Shown piece by piece: positions 42,011-54,069 of a DNA stretch of 64,000 bases. The stretch's first letter is position 1. The number at the start of each line of letters is the position of its first letter. Source of the DNA: Hymenolepis diminuta. Its lineage: Eukaryota; Platyhelminthes; Cestoda; Cyclophyllidea; Hymenolepididae. Under the pieces are notes generated by a model that saw only the letters and a program-made list of their open reading frames with translations, had not been told where the DNA came from and did no database searches. The DNA lies in contig CAADRB010000025.1 of assembly GCA_900708905.1 (NCBI GenBank), positions 301,650 through 365,649 on the forward strand, written 5' to 3'. The position numbers and the translations under genes are program-made.

Positions 42011-42311
42011 ATTCATTAGTTTGTGAGTTATTGTGTCAAGAGTGACGCTACTTTTGTTATTTTCAAAACAATGGATCAAAAACAAGCGAAGCAATGGCTT
42101 GAAAAGTGTTATGGGGACTCCGCTCCATCAGAAACANNNNNNNNACGTTGGTTTGCTGACTTCAAACGTGGTCGTAGAGACACCGATGATGCAGAACGCT
42201 GGAACGATTGCGTTGCTCTTGATGGAGATTACGTTGATGAATAAAGCTAATTTTGGACCAAAAGAACTGTGTTTTCTTTGTTAGGTCCGGGACTTTTCAG
42301 CCCATGTGTTA
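42011..42311 (+). mobile_element. Internally deleted mariner element
   Basis: A frame from ATG 42071 encodes a mariner transposase N-terminus (KQWLEKCYGDSAPSET, then RWFADFKRGRRDTDDAER). After the DDAER region it passes directly into GDYVDE and a stop, which matches the last residues of mariner transposases (NENGDYVE). The whole catalytic D,D34D core is missing, so this is a MITE-like deletion derivative. TTAGGTCCGGGACTTTTCAG at 42281-42300 is a typical mariner 3' terminal repeat. I could not find its inverted partner at the 5' side. Eight N (42137-42144) interrupt the N-terminal part. Confidence 0.8.
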
Positions 42312-42560
42312 TCGTAAATGATCTTAAGGTCTTCACCGAGTAGTGGGTTATATTTTGATTCTAATCAGCATTTCCATCAATAGGGTTTTTTATTTTTATA
42401 TGTTTTATTTTAATATTAAAGCTCTCTTTGACTTTTGCAGTTCTGAAAGTTCATTATATGAGGTTTTATTATTGAATCTTCTTTAGCTGCTTATATTTAA
42501 GCAAATGTTTCTGCCAAAAATTTAATAGCATTATTTTTATTCTTTCCATTACTTTTAGAA

Positions 42561-45500
42561 ATGCTATTCAGACATGCTTCCTTTGTCCGTCGGCTTCCTC
42601 TCATCAAATCTTCACAGCGCTGGAAATCTTATTTCTACGAATTATCGTAACCGCTATTTTGACTGTTAACCTTGTTAATAGTTTTTGCCATATTGGTAAA
42701 TTACAGCCAATCCAGGAGAAACCCTATGAACCCGGTCAACTTGTGATTAATCGCCTTTTCGGCTGCAGGGCAATCGTTATGAAATATTGGAATGCAAAAC
42801 TTGTAGAGAAAAATTTGGCCCTCGGGAATGTTGATATTCCCAAAGAAAAGTATGTTCCATTTTAAAATAATGTATTTTTTATTTTAAAGCGATAACTTTG
42901 ATGCACAGCCGCAGTCAGAATCAGATCTGGAATCGTTGGCTAATCCTCCTGGACCAAAATCATATATTCATGGCTACTCTTTGTTGTTGGATATGTCGGA
43001 TGCCACAAGTTGTGTAATTTGACCTTCGATTTATCTGATTTTCTTTCCAGAACTACTACTATTCCGGAAGCACATATATCCCTGACCCCGACTTGAGATC
43101 CGAAATTAGAAATGAACGAGGTTATTTCATAAATGTATTTTTAATGATAACATTATTTCGGTTAGTTGACCGATTATTAATTATGCATAGGAGAAACCGA
43201 TTTGGGTCCCATTATGGTACCCGGTGTTAGTGAGCGTAAAAGTCCACAGCTCTGCAAACGTTAAGGCTGATGAATGTGATACGCTTTTTGGATTATTTAT
43301 TTTTAATTCTCTTTTTCTTCTGTCTCAGGAATGGATTATGCGTTTCATGAGGATCTTATTCCCTATACCAGCTTCTCAGTTGTTCCGCTGAAAAATCCAC
43401 TATTGACAGAACTCTTTCACTTCCATCCGGAGAGAAGTAAGTTTGAAGTATTAAATTCTTGCCTTCTTTCTTAATATATTGTTAAACCTTTTTAAGTAAG
43501 AGTTACTTAACACTGATAATTATCTTATAAATGATATACTAATTTAACAGAATACAATTTAAAAAGAAAAATAATGTTTCAAAAGCTCATTTTGGGCAAA
43601 GAAGCGGTTAATTAGTTTAGATAAAGATTTGTGTTCAGTTCAGCTCAACTTAGCTCTTCATTTTGCTTTATCCATTTAATCGAAAGGAAGTGTTCTTACC
43701 TAAAATTTAAATTTGACCATGAGATTTTACGTTTAACGAAGACGGATAAAGTTTGAAGAACTGGATCTTAATAGATAGATAATTTTATGAATGAATGACC
43801 TGAGAGTTTTATGAGATAGGCACAGTTTTAGGTGATGTCGATTTTAATGAAGGTTTAAATTCGCCTCTATCATTGCTATTACATATTGTACATACCTGTT
43901 CTCTTATTTGATAGTATTGTTAATTGAGATAGGATATTTGTGTCACCTCTTCCTCTTGCCTTAACTTTAACCACTTTTTGAGTCATCTATTAAATAACCT
44001 GGGAAAATTACTAGGTCACTTTTTTTTGGTGCACATTTTGTAATGGGCTTTGCCCTTACTAGTCAATTAAGTCAGTCATTTTATTGGAATTAATGATAGT
44101 TGTTTATGAATGAGAAAGCATTATCCTTCAAAGATCCTCTTTACTCCCCTACAACCGTAATGAATATGTGCATACTTTTACACAAATCGGCCTGGGTGGT
44201 TGTGATTATCTGAAGGTGATTTGGAATGATTTACCTAAATAAGACGCGTTTTATGAAAGAATTGCCTGCATCTTATTAGGAGTAATATGTTATACGGTAT
44301 GGTCTCGGACTGGTATTGAGTGATCGATAGTTAATCGACAATTATTGATATTTGACTGCTGAACGATATTTGTAGTTGCTTTGGCCGCATTAGGTTGTCA
44401 TATAATGACGGAAACTGATGTTCAAATAAACCTTTGATGTTGGTTATACTATATTTTGAGCTATTACGGAGAGGCATGGAGAGCAAACCTTAACTTGTGT
44501 ACGCTAAGCCACCAAGCATGTTGCTGCTGTAGAACTAGAAGTAGTCTAAGCTAGCGATCTCACGAACCAGTTCGAAAACCGGTAAACCAGTCAGTATAAC
44601 ATGGAAGCAGATCGTGGACTAATGAGTAGTTAGCCTGTTAAGATACACTCAATGTCAGGTCCCATTCTGGTACTGAGTACATCAGCCATTGTGTCATGGC
44701 ATTCGTTTCTCCCACATTTCTACCCATTATTCTTTTTGGCCCTTTCTTGAAGATCTGCACGTCCTTTCATTTTATATCGCCCCATCTATATGATGTTTAA
44801 TAAATATTTAGACGACGATTCCTATACTAGACGTGGTGAGTCTTGATTATGACGAATCACCTAACCGGTAGCTGAGTCTGTGAAAGTGCCGACAGTGAGG
44901 AATGAAATGTAGAAGGACTTGATATTAATACGTCACAACTCCTCTTTTTTTACTTTCTACCTTTTCCTCTATAGGGAAATACCTCCCCTCTGTAGTTTTG
45001 GACGATTTCATCCTAAGTCTCAAACCAGCACTGGAAATGAGGACAGTCTATCGACAGACAACTCATGGTGTACGGGTTACTGTTGTCCCATTCTTTTTGG
45101 GCGCAATAGACTCCGATTTCTACGTAAGAATGAAAATCCTCTCCTGTTCTCTACTTAAGTCTGATTTGAGTAGTTTACCTGTTTTTTAATATTTATTTAG
45201 TGGCGTTATACAGTCCGCATCGAAAACTTAACTTCTGAACCCCTAACTCTACGAGAACGGTTTTGGAAGATCTATTCTATGAAAGGGAAACTTGAGACAG
45301 TTTCTGGAAAAGGGGTAATTGGAAAGGTAAATTTACGCGTCTACTGAAATGTATTTAAGTAGGGTTATTCATATATTTATTCCGCTTTTTTAGGAACCCG
45401 TACTAACTACAAGTACACCAGTTTTCCAATATCACAGTCACACAATCACTAGAATACCTAGCACTTATATGTGGGGCGTTTTCAGATTCCAGAAGCCTTC

Positions 45501-45612
45501 TGGCGCAACAGTCGATGTAAAAATTCCCAATGTTGCGCTGAAATACGCCCCGGATGAAGAAAAGGCGTCAAATAAGGTCCCTGAAACTGACCCCGAAACT
45601 ACTGATAAATAG
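42561..45612 (+). CDS. POLDIP2: POLDIP2-like protein with ApaG domain (eight exons, 349 aa)
   Basis: Exons: 42561-42646, 42682-42849, 42890-43013, 43051-43120, 43329-43436, 44975-45123, 45201-45326 and 45394-45612 (TAG). The sum is exactly 350 codons with consistent phases, close to the length of the human protein. Seen: an Arg/Ser-rich, acid-poor N-terminus (MLFRHASFVRRLPLIKSSQR) that looks like a mitochondrial presequence; the YccV-like part (EPGQLVINRLFGCRAIV); the linker GMDYAFHEDLIPYTS; then the ApaG domain from about residue 230, with GVRVTVVPFFLG, WRYTVRIENL, LRERFWKIYSMKGKLETVSGKGVIGKEPVL and MWGVFRF. Family knowledge: POLDIP2 is found in mitochondria and nucleus and interacts with PCNA and DNA polymerases. 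The fourth exon is least certain because its donor is GTTATT and the local sequence is not conserved. The first three introns are 35, 40 and 37 nt and intron 5 is about 1.5 kb. Confidence 0.9.
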
Positions 45613-47195
45613 TATTTTTCGCTTATTTTTGTGAGCCTTGTATCTCTGATTTTAGCTAGATGAGATCATTTTTTATTGAAGTTTACTGACTTGCATATTT
45701 CGCATTTCTTCTAGATGTGTCTGAAATGCGGAGAGTTTAGGTAATCCTTTTTTTGGTAATATGCGTATATTTAGTCAAGTCGCTTATTTATTTTGTATGG
45801 GTATAAATAATGAAAGTGTTAAAGGAGTACCAATCCTATGAGTAAAGGTAATTTGAGAGTCTTACCGAATTAGGCTTAGAGATATCGTCTTACAGAACTA
45901 TTGATCTTCCTAAGGGCTAACAGGATACAATGTGTCTTCTCAAAGTAGAAGATCAAGAGTTAAATATAACCATATGTATATTGAGTAACTGTAAAAAAAT
46001 AAAGGGGAAAAAGAGAATAGTATAGAAAGTGGGTTAGGGTAGGCGGAGAGGAGTTGACTTCTTTGCCTTCTTTGACCTTCAAATGAGTAACCAAATAAAA
46101 ACGCTCATCATTTGACAGTTAAGGCACTACATAGTTTCGAGTCAACACAATGAAGTGCTACAGGAGGTCTAAAAAATATATTACTGAAGATTTTAATCAA
46201 GTTTCTTCTTTTTCGAAACTGTTTTTTTTTCGAAGGGAGGTCATTGGAATTAACCATTTTTGCGCTGAGCAATTTGTTCAGGTAGATTTTTACGTATATT
46301 ATTAAATACCTGTCCGAGTTCATTAAATAACGTGTTAGCAGTAATTAGGTCGAATACCTAGACCTACTCTTTCTCGAAAATCACCTCCCCTCGTCCCCCT
46401 TTTTGACTAGCGTGATTGAGCGGCACCGATGATTGTTGAGCTTGTGATATCTACTAATTGATTTAAGTAGCAAACTGCAGTTTAAATCAGTTTTTTGATG
46501 ATTAGCTCAGTAGACGGTAGTACGTATTCTATCCCTGTAATAAGAATGATTCCATTTTTTGGGTATTTAATACTTATCCCCCTCTACTAATCTGGTGAAT
46601 TCGTGAAGGCCTAGGAATACAGTTCAAGTACTATCCAGTATTCTAAACCATTAATTATTATCCATCCTTGTTTTATATTCAACTTAATTTATTCACGATT
46701 CCTTAATTATTTGGTCACATTTTTTACATAATTATCCCGCTTTTCAAGAACATAATTATTCATAAAATTACATTCATTTAAGATGCTCCACTTTACTTCA
46801 AACAAAAGCACATAACTTTTTTCTAACTCTATTAATGATACTATTTTGACATGATTATTCTACTCATCGGGAATATTTAGATATTTATCTAAATTACGTG
46901 ACCCGTAGCGCTTGTAAAGCTGAAATTTGTCTCTCTGAGTTCAATTTTCTCGTTATGAAGCAACTCGATTGAAATATTCTCTTAAATAACTGCATTTCTA
47001 AATCTAAATACCTTCTGTTTCCAGCCGTTTTCCATATCACCCGGTGTATATTAGAAGCATGTAATTCAATATCCACGTAATGTGTTCGCCTAGATTGTTC
47101 GCGCTAACAAGGCTAATTGAATAACGTGCGCTAGAACTTTCTGGAAAGTGCGGTATGTAACCGATCGCGTAGAGAACAAGTGCAAACGTGCGGAC
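45613..47195. other. Intergenic
   Basis: 3' flank of the POLDIP2-like gene. Contains the tRNA-like piece near 46495 and no other recognised feature. Confidence 0.4.
46495..46560 (+). repeat. tRNA-like (SINE-type) fragment
   Basis: GATTAGCTCAGTAGACGGTAG is a good D-arm/A-box match. The region where the B box should fall (GAATGATTCC) is degraded, so this is unlikely to be a working tRNA gene. Confidence 0.35.
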
Positions 47196-47425
47196 AGTGA
47201 CCTCCTAGACGAATCAGCAATCAAGATCTCTGCTGCCTAGCTTGGTTTTGTATTTAATGACACACATAGAAGTGAGCAATAAATTTTCTCCACTCAACAT
47301 CTTTCTGGTTCTTACCACTTTGAGCATAGTCTAGCTAATTTGAGAGTAACGTGATAATAGAGGACTCTGCTAGAGGCTATTTGAACTGCTTAGGAAGATT
47401 ACCTAGGTGTAGCATTTCTCAATGT
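47196..47425 (+). repeat. Dispersed repeat R1, copy C (diverged, shortened)
   Basis: Shares with copies A and B the ordered blocks AATCAGCAATCA, CTGCTGCCTAGC, CCACTCAACATC, TAGCTAATTT, GAGGACTCTGCTAGA and CTTAGGAAGATTACCTAGGTGTAGCA. It lacks the middle CTTACGGAT region. Confidence 0.6.
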
Positions 47426-47753
47426 ATCTGAACTTTGCCATAATCTGTCGTCTTCTATTTTGGATTGTGGTGAAGATATTTATAATCTAGAAGAGTGATA
47501 ACTCGGCTCTATCTTAGCACTCTGAAATATCGACCTTGAAATCTGTATCAATATGTCCTAATTGTTAAAATTAAGCAAATAAGGGGGCAATTTAGAAAGG
47601 CGGTTAGAATTGTCCCAATCTCTATAACACTGACCCTGATTTAACTCTTATTTTTTGTATAGTGTATCATTTAGGAAATTTTAAAATTGACTAACAATCT
47701 TGATAAAGAGGCATTAACATCAAGACATTTCATGCATTTCTTATCTTTTATTA

Positions 47754-48386
47754 TCAGGAACATTGTATCTTGTTTCCGCAGGTATATCGCCTACCTTCTA
47801 TAACCTTTAGCGACCTTTTCATTTTTCGTTTTTGGGTCTTTTTAATCCCCAGTGTCGAATTAGCTAAGTAAATAAAACAGCTTGTTAACATGAAGGTTGA
47901 AATGTCCGAAAAATCATAATCTTCTAAGAGTCAGCTTATACCTGAATTAACTTGAGACTGATTGGCTAAAACTATCAATTCATTTTCAATATCGTCAATG
48001 AATTCAATAGATCGAGTAACTGAATAGAGCATTTTCATACACTCCCTGTCAACAAATTGGTATACATGCAACAAGTGTCCCATCATTGTCTTAATATTTT
48101 CATCCAGAGCTTCACCGGCACCATAATCCAACAGTAATTTTTCGTGTAAGTCTTGGAAGCACTTTGACATCGCATCAAGAGTTGGCTTCAATTTATTGTT
48201 TTCCTCTACTTTCATTCGCTTATTGGGTGGTTGAAGTTGACTCGCGTACAAGTCATCGTGCTCTAATTCTCGCTTTCTCTTACCCTCGGGCCTGTGCCGT
48301 GGCGGCGAATCTTTCTTAGCTTCAGAGCTTTCATCATTGGAAGTGCTTTCTGAGTTAAATCTCTTCTTTTGAGTGTAACGTCCCAT
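47754..48386 (-). CDS. Small basic nuclear-type protein of unknown family (gene A of head-to-head pair)
   Basis: Exon 1 48386-47942 and exon 2 47863-47754 (TGA) on the minus strand, with a 78 nt intron (GTATAAG donor, TTACTTAG acceptor, phase 1), give 184 aa. Seen: an N-terminal third rich in Ser, Lys, Arg and Asp with basic clusters KKRF, PEGKRKREL and PNKRMK that could act as nuclear localisation signals; a helical middle and C-terminal part without Gly or Pro runs (FQDLHEKLLLDYGAG, RECMKMLYSV, IEFIDDIENELIVL); and a lysine-rich tail (KKTQKRKMKR) from exon 2. I recognise no domain. The second exon is inferred from splice signals and an open frame only. The gene faces gene B, with about 650 bp between the two ATGs. 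The pair may share a promoter region. Confidence 0.55.
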
Positions 48387-49034
48387 CGATTTAAGATGTC
48401 GGTATTCTGGTAAAAGGTTAGATTTTACCTCCCAGTCACGTGATAATCATACAGTTTGAATGACAATGTGGCTCACCAATGTAATAATTTTTTCCAAATG
48501 TTTCACTCACATCTTTTTCTTTTGCTGTTGCTCGCTCTTCCTCCTGAATTTCAGTCTGTAGCGTCATTCTTTCAGAGTCTTGACAAAGCTAGATATTTTT
48601 TAGCCGTTTTTTTTCCGGAAAATATTTATTGTGATACTGATACTTTTGTAACTATTTCACTTATGACCAAACCATGTATTTAGATTCCGAGAGCCACCTT
48701 TTATTAAAACGTCAGCGTCGGTCCAGCAAATTTAACTTTGGACTCTCATTTAAATGCTAAGAAAGTTACACTTCTTCCTAGCCTTCTTAGCAATAGACGT
48801 GTGGGTTTACCAAGATAGAGAAGTAAATAAAAGAACATGCTTTGAATACCGATAATTAGCACGTGGATTAAAAGAGAGCACATGAGAGGTTGGGTCCTGT
48901 GAATGAATTAAAGCATAAATGCTCTACTAACTGAAAGTAAGTAGTTGCGGTAATTTAATTTGTGCGTTACTGATGCGTCTTTGACCTTGAAAGAAGTCAA
49001 TAACCACGTGTACCTTCATTCGGCTGGAAATATA
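48387..49034. promoter_or_regulatory. Shared intergenic region between divergent genes A and B
   Basis: About 650 bp separates two start codons that point away from each other, so both promoters must lie here or overlap upstream UTRs. No clear TATA box was chosen. A short open frame at 48456-48683 has no family resemblance. Confidence 0.35.
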
Positions 49035-49617
49035 ATGTCTTCATGTCGCTGTAAAGCACTCAAAAGTAAAAACAAGAGAAAGGATACAAAAAAGAGAAAA
49101 TTTTCGAATAACAGTAGTTCAAAAATACCGCAAAAGTTAACAGAAGTAAAAGCAATTGAAATTTCGGACGAAGTAGAGGGGAGGAAATATCGATTCGAAG
49201 ATGATAATTTGGAATTAAACCCTCTGAGATTTTGGGAGAAGCGCGATCTAGACATATCCAGGATAGAAAGAAATCTATTTGTGAATAAACCAGATGAAGA
49301 AATATACATAAACGGAGCAGAAACTGTAGCTATGCTTAGAGATCAATTAGTGGAACTCCACGAACGGTTAGTGAATCAAATTGATGGTGCAAAATTGTTG
49401 GCCGACAATTCAGTTGCTTATATGGAGTCGTTTAGGGATATTTTATTATCGACTTACAAAAGTAGGTTCTGACTAATTTAACAATTAATTTGCATTAATC
49501 CAAGGCGATTCAAATCCTACGCGACAACAAAAGGCACCACAAAATACAGATGTACTGCAATCAAACACAGGTAACGTATTTGGTTCAAAGGGAAGAGCAC
49601 GGAGAAAGAGATATTAA
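49035..49617 (+). CDS. Small basic nuclear-type protein of unknown family (gene B of head-to-head pair)
   Basis: Exon 1 49035-49461 and exon 2 49505-49617 (TAA), with a 43 nt intron in phase 1, give 179 aa. I chose ATG 49035; the frame is open further upstream without another ATG. Seen: a very basic start (KSKNKRKDTKKRKF), an acidic/aromatic middle (YRFEDDNLELNPLRFWEKRDLD), helices (AMLRDQLVELHERLVNQIDGAKLL, MESFRDILLSTYK), then a polar linker and a basic end (GRARRKRY). Like gene A it has basic ends around a helical core and one phase-1 intron before the basic tail. The motif LVELHERL resembles FQDLHEKL in gene A, so the two may be diverged paralogues, but alternative alignments are nearly as good. 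No known domain recognised. Confidence 0.6.
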
Positions 49618-52600
49618 CAGTCTGGATCACTGTTGAATACACTTCTCGATGATAATATGTCAAAAGTTTTCTACTGCAAATGATCCTATAGTTGTACCAT
49701 TGCCTGGGAAAGCGCAGAAAATCTGATGGTGTTCTGTGGTTCAGATTTCATTGACTTGACCGTAAGATTCTTGAGGAGATTATGTCTACAATATTCAGAT
49801 CCTGTAAATCGGTTTAATTAGATCCATTGTTAAACACATCACGTCGATTTATTTGGTCATTTTGAAGAGTACGTGCCTGAGACCAACAGTGTTTTTTGAC
49901 GTAGCAAAATGGAAATCACTAATATTACTCATAAGAAAGCTTAGAAATTTCCAGAACTTCAGAAATGAACTGAAAATATGAATACCTGGCAAAATAGTGA
50001 TTAAGTGGAAGTTGTAAATGAAGAAAATGCAGAGAAAGGAGTCTGGGTATCATTGCAAGGAGGCTAAATGTCGTGATTATCGTGCAAAAGTGCACGGCGC
50101 ATTCAGAGTGTTTAAATTTCTCCCCCATGTGGGATCAACAAACTACAATTTGAAATTAACAACGATAGATAGGCTCTTCTAAGAACAAGTTATAAGTTTA
50201 TTTTTAAGACTTTGAATCCTTCTCGGATCCTCATTGGTTCTTTCTGAGAATAAACGTTCACCTTTGGTACAATGAAATATGCTTGCAGGTCACATTGAGT
50301 GTACCAAAAATTACGTTCTTGCACGATATGATCAATTGGGTTTTGAATATCGGTTCAAGACAAAAAAAAATCCTGGCGTGATTGGTTGCACTTCCTGTCA
50401 GGAGACGAATTATTGACTCCTGTCAGCTATTGACGAGTGATGTATAAAAAGTTCCCACTGAATTATAAAGAATGAATTCCTGAAAATATTTCTTTACTTT
50501 GTTTCCACTTTTAATAAGATCCGTTAACAATATTTTGAGCTAACGCTTTCCAGATCGACTAGTGTTCTTCAGAAAAGGGGACAATAACTTACCTTACTAT
50601 GATTAATTTTCTGTCAGCATAAATTCATAACTCTCTGTAATGGGCAGAGACGAAATTTTGAGAATGTGGTAACATAACATTGAGCAAAGCGAGTGGTATT
50701 CATGAATGTCCTGTACAGGTCAATTCTTTAAGCATATATATATACATATAAATGAGAAGTATCCATTTTCGTAAAAATCTCGAAGCGTCTACTTAATTTA
50801 TCAGTATAGACGTGAGACTGACTCCCTTGCAGTCCTTCCTTCCAATGTGAATAAACTAAGGAATTAAGCGGAAATATCAGTAGACATTATTAGTAATATC
50901 ACTTTCTTTTGATAAAAATGCATCCGAGGCTTGTTTACAACTATTCAGTATAATCAAAATCGCTTTAAAACAAATCTCCAGAACGTGGTTTTTACATTTT
51001 GATTCGTGTCCGCCACCTAAAAATAGATTCACTGGGATTTTTCGTGCTCCAAAACTTTGGATGTTATTTATCGGGGCGTTGGTCTGAATTGAAAACACTT
51101 AGCTTACTTAAGTCGGGATCTTGATAAAACTCCAGCCAACCACTCCAACAAAGTGGTATAAAACTAATTCTGAGGCAAAGGAGTAAAGTCTGTAAAGGAG
51201 TAACAGTCTCTTGACCTCGGTTCCTTCAGATTTGCGTTTAAGCCCTCCCTCTGCATGCAGATATCAACACAGGCAAAATCTTATTCAAACCTGATTATCG
51301 TTATACTAAAAATTTAGAGTTATTATCGCTTTCACATAGATTTGCTTTCTAAAGTCTCAATCGCAGCACTTCTTTTTATTACTGGTTGAATTTCGTGACG
51401 TCGATATTGTCATTAAGCTCAAGCCTAAAATCATATATAATCAAACGAATACGCAACATCACATTTAGAACTGCGATTAGCATGACTTCCGACAAGGAAA
51501 TTCGGTTTCAAATCATTCCTCGTAAATGCGTAGTCCGTTTGAATAGGATATTTTGAGACTCCATCCGATGGTTTGCATTTCCCAACTGTGATGCCGGATT
51601 GAAGTTATGTCAAATTATTTCTCACTAGAGGGGACTAAATAGACCGCTTAATGTAAGCTCTTTCAAGTATCCATCTACGGTATCCTTTCTTGCATTTTAG
51701 AAATCAGCATCTTAGCCCCAATTACATCGACGAAAACCCCAAAATAGAACTGATCTGCTTAAGTACAACAGAATCTCTTGAAAATATCTAAAGCGTTTTC
51801 CTGGACTGACCGCCATTAAAATTGAATCCAACTAAATCATTGTCATAGTTGCCGCAAAGCTACCTCATTTGGAAGTAGCTAGAATATCTGCCCTGGTTTC
51901 CTTTGTCTGCCGTAGAGATGAGTGTAAGTAATTGGAATTCCAGATTGACTTAACAATTTAGTTTATACGGCTGCGGGTTTAATCGTTCTTTGCCAATTAC
52001 ACACTTTGTTTAATAAATTGTCGGATATTTAATCTGATTTCACAAAAAATGCCCATATTAATTAATATAAGTAACCACTAGTATTGCATAAGCAAGTATA
52101 CGGTTTTTCAAACTAGGTTCGATAATTTGAAAGATATGGGACGAAAGTAATGGTTGCGTTGAGCCAATAGGTTGTGGTGGTGATAATGAAGCAGGGTAAG
52201 ACTAGACTCATGTACTAATAGCTTCGGGGAGGAAACCAGCTGGACGTTTATGGGTAAACGTAAGGCGATTAGTAACTAGCTAGGGAGGAGGATCTAAATA
52301 AGGGGTTCCGTGAAAATCTTACAGACAAGGCAAGATATAATCGCGGAGCTTAAGAGATTGTATGAAAATAAAGGCTATAAAGGTAAACAAAACATAATAG
52401 AGCTTATAAGTAAAAGGAAGTTACCATCTTGCCACAACAACTCCTCCCGTCTAAGCAACGCTTGATTGTGATTGAGCAGAGTCGTGTTGTCCTAGTGTAC
52501 GCCCATTTTGTCCTGGTTGTTCTGCGAGCTGGCAAATATTTCCTATCCGCTGGGAAAATTACCAGCTTAACCCACCTCTAATTCCTCACCAGCCTTGCCT

Positions 52601-52751
52601 TGGTGGTATATTGTAGGAACATCAAGAAAGTGTTTAAAAAGGAGCGAAGCAGGGTTAAATTAGTTCACACAGTGAGTGACCCAATTGGTTTCTATGCTTG
52701 GTCCAAATGACATCATTTACCTGGATTTCATAGATGACTTTTCACCGTCGT
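49618..52751. other. Intergenic
   Basis: No gene recognised. The last several hundred bases (about 52100-52750), which adjoin the 3' end of the Gypsy remnant, may be the rest of that element, but no LTR ends could be defined. Confidence 0.35.
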
Positions 52752-53840
52752 CTAGGAGTGAGTGATTCGGAAATCACAAGCAAACATGGGATCATCAGCA
52801 TTGAACGCACCTATTTTATAACTTTTCTCTGAGTCGTTTGTCCTGTCCATGGGTATTATAGCCTGGTTGATGATTGACACCGTTCGTCCCATTAGTAGTT
52901 CTGTGGGCGATTTATCACCCAATACCGGATGAGGCGCTGTTCTATTGGTCAAAAGGAACTTTGAAACCTCCTCTTTTATTTTCTCCAGGGTTCTTTTGAA
53001 TGTACCGACAAACCGCTCTGCCTGTCTGTTTGCTGTGATTAGTAGTATTTTGTCTACATCATTCTTCGAATTGCGACCAAAAGAACTGTCTTTCAGTGTC
53101 CAACAACAGAATTTCCGGGAAACCATGCGGTCAAGGGCACTGATAGTCACTGCACTACTTGATGACGGCATCGAAGTTGCTTCCGACCATATGGAGTATG
53201 AGTTAACTATTACTAAGAAGACAATGTCATCGATGGGACTGACAAAATCAACGTGCACTTTACTCCGTAGATTCTTCGTTGAACACCAAAAGCATTGGTA
53301 ATTCACTTGGAGGCATTTGGCAAGATTTTGACATTTAAGATAGCCTTTGACAAGCAACCCTAAGCCTCCGTCTATTCTCGGCCAATATGCGTATTCTCTG
53401 ACCAAGGTTTTCATTCGATTTATCCGCTTATGAATAGAAAACATTTTTACATTTCAACCAGTGTTATAACATGCTCATGAACATGAAACGGGACTCGACA
53501 ATGGGTAATACCTTACTTCGATGGAATAGATCAAATAGGTCGCCTTTTAAGGATGAAGATGGCCATTTGTTTTCACAAATTTCATGATTTTCTGATGATC
53601 GAGTCTTTCACTGAAGTGCACTTTATTTCCGCAACCGTGACAGGAGTATTCCGGACAGAGTCGGCCAGAATGCAGCATGCGTTCTTTTCTGGAGATATTC
53701 CGGCGAAGATAATTTCTTCTACAGGTGTTTATTGACTTGCTATTAACCGTGATAATCTGCCAACTCGTCTGAACTCAGTGGTCTTCCCATATTTCATTCC
53801 GAAATCATGTCCTGTCAAAATTATTGCCCGTTTGCTAACA
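52752..53840 (-). mobile_element. Ty3/Gypsy retrotransposon remnant (RNase H end to integrase)
   Basis: On the minus strand, from high to low coordinates: a degraded RNase H end/linker (KTTEF..VGRLSRLI near 53790, then LADSVRNTPVTVAEI near 53650); an integrase with HKRINRMKTLVREYAYWPRIDGGL, a C-X-X-C-like zinc end (KCQNLAKC), a core start (VHVDFVSPIDDIVFLVIVNS) and RQAERFVGTFKRTLEKI; and a C-terminal part with HPVLGDKSPTELLMGR. The core is damaged: the segment between the first and last catalytic acids is scrambled and shortened, and frame breaks and stops separate the linker from the integrase. It is a dead element. No reverse transcriptase was found next to it. Confidence 0.85.
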
Positions 53841-54069
53841 ATACAAAGTTAAATATTAGTTTTCTCCTGATGGGTGACTATAATTTTCATCCAATGTTTT
53901 AAATTTGGTTAAAATTAGGGCCGCAGTTTTGGCGGTGCCCGCTCGCTGACTGTTCTACCGAAAGCTTTAAAATATCATTTGACCCAACAATTCATCGGTG
54001 GAAGCAACAATGCTGTAAGCAGCAGAAAATTAAACAGATGATACTTTTTATATCAAATGTTTTGAAAAT

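Noticed and set aside
43051..43120. Alternative reading of POLDIP2 exon 4 (TTTIPEAHISLTPT)
   Set aside because: That frame hits a stop and does not give the phase-1 G needed to join exon 5 at GMDYAF. The chosen frame fits both neighbours.
52945..53301. 118-codon plus-strand frame
   Set aside because: Antisense of the Gypsy integrase remnant.
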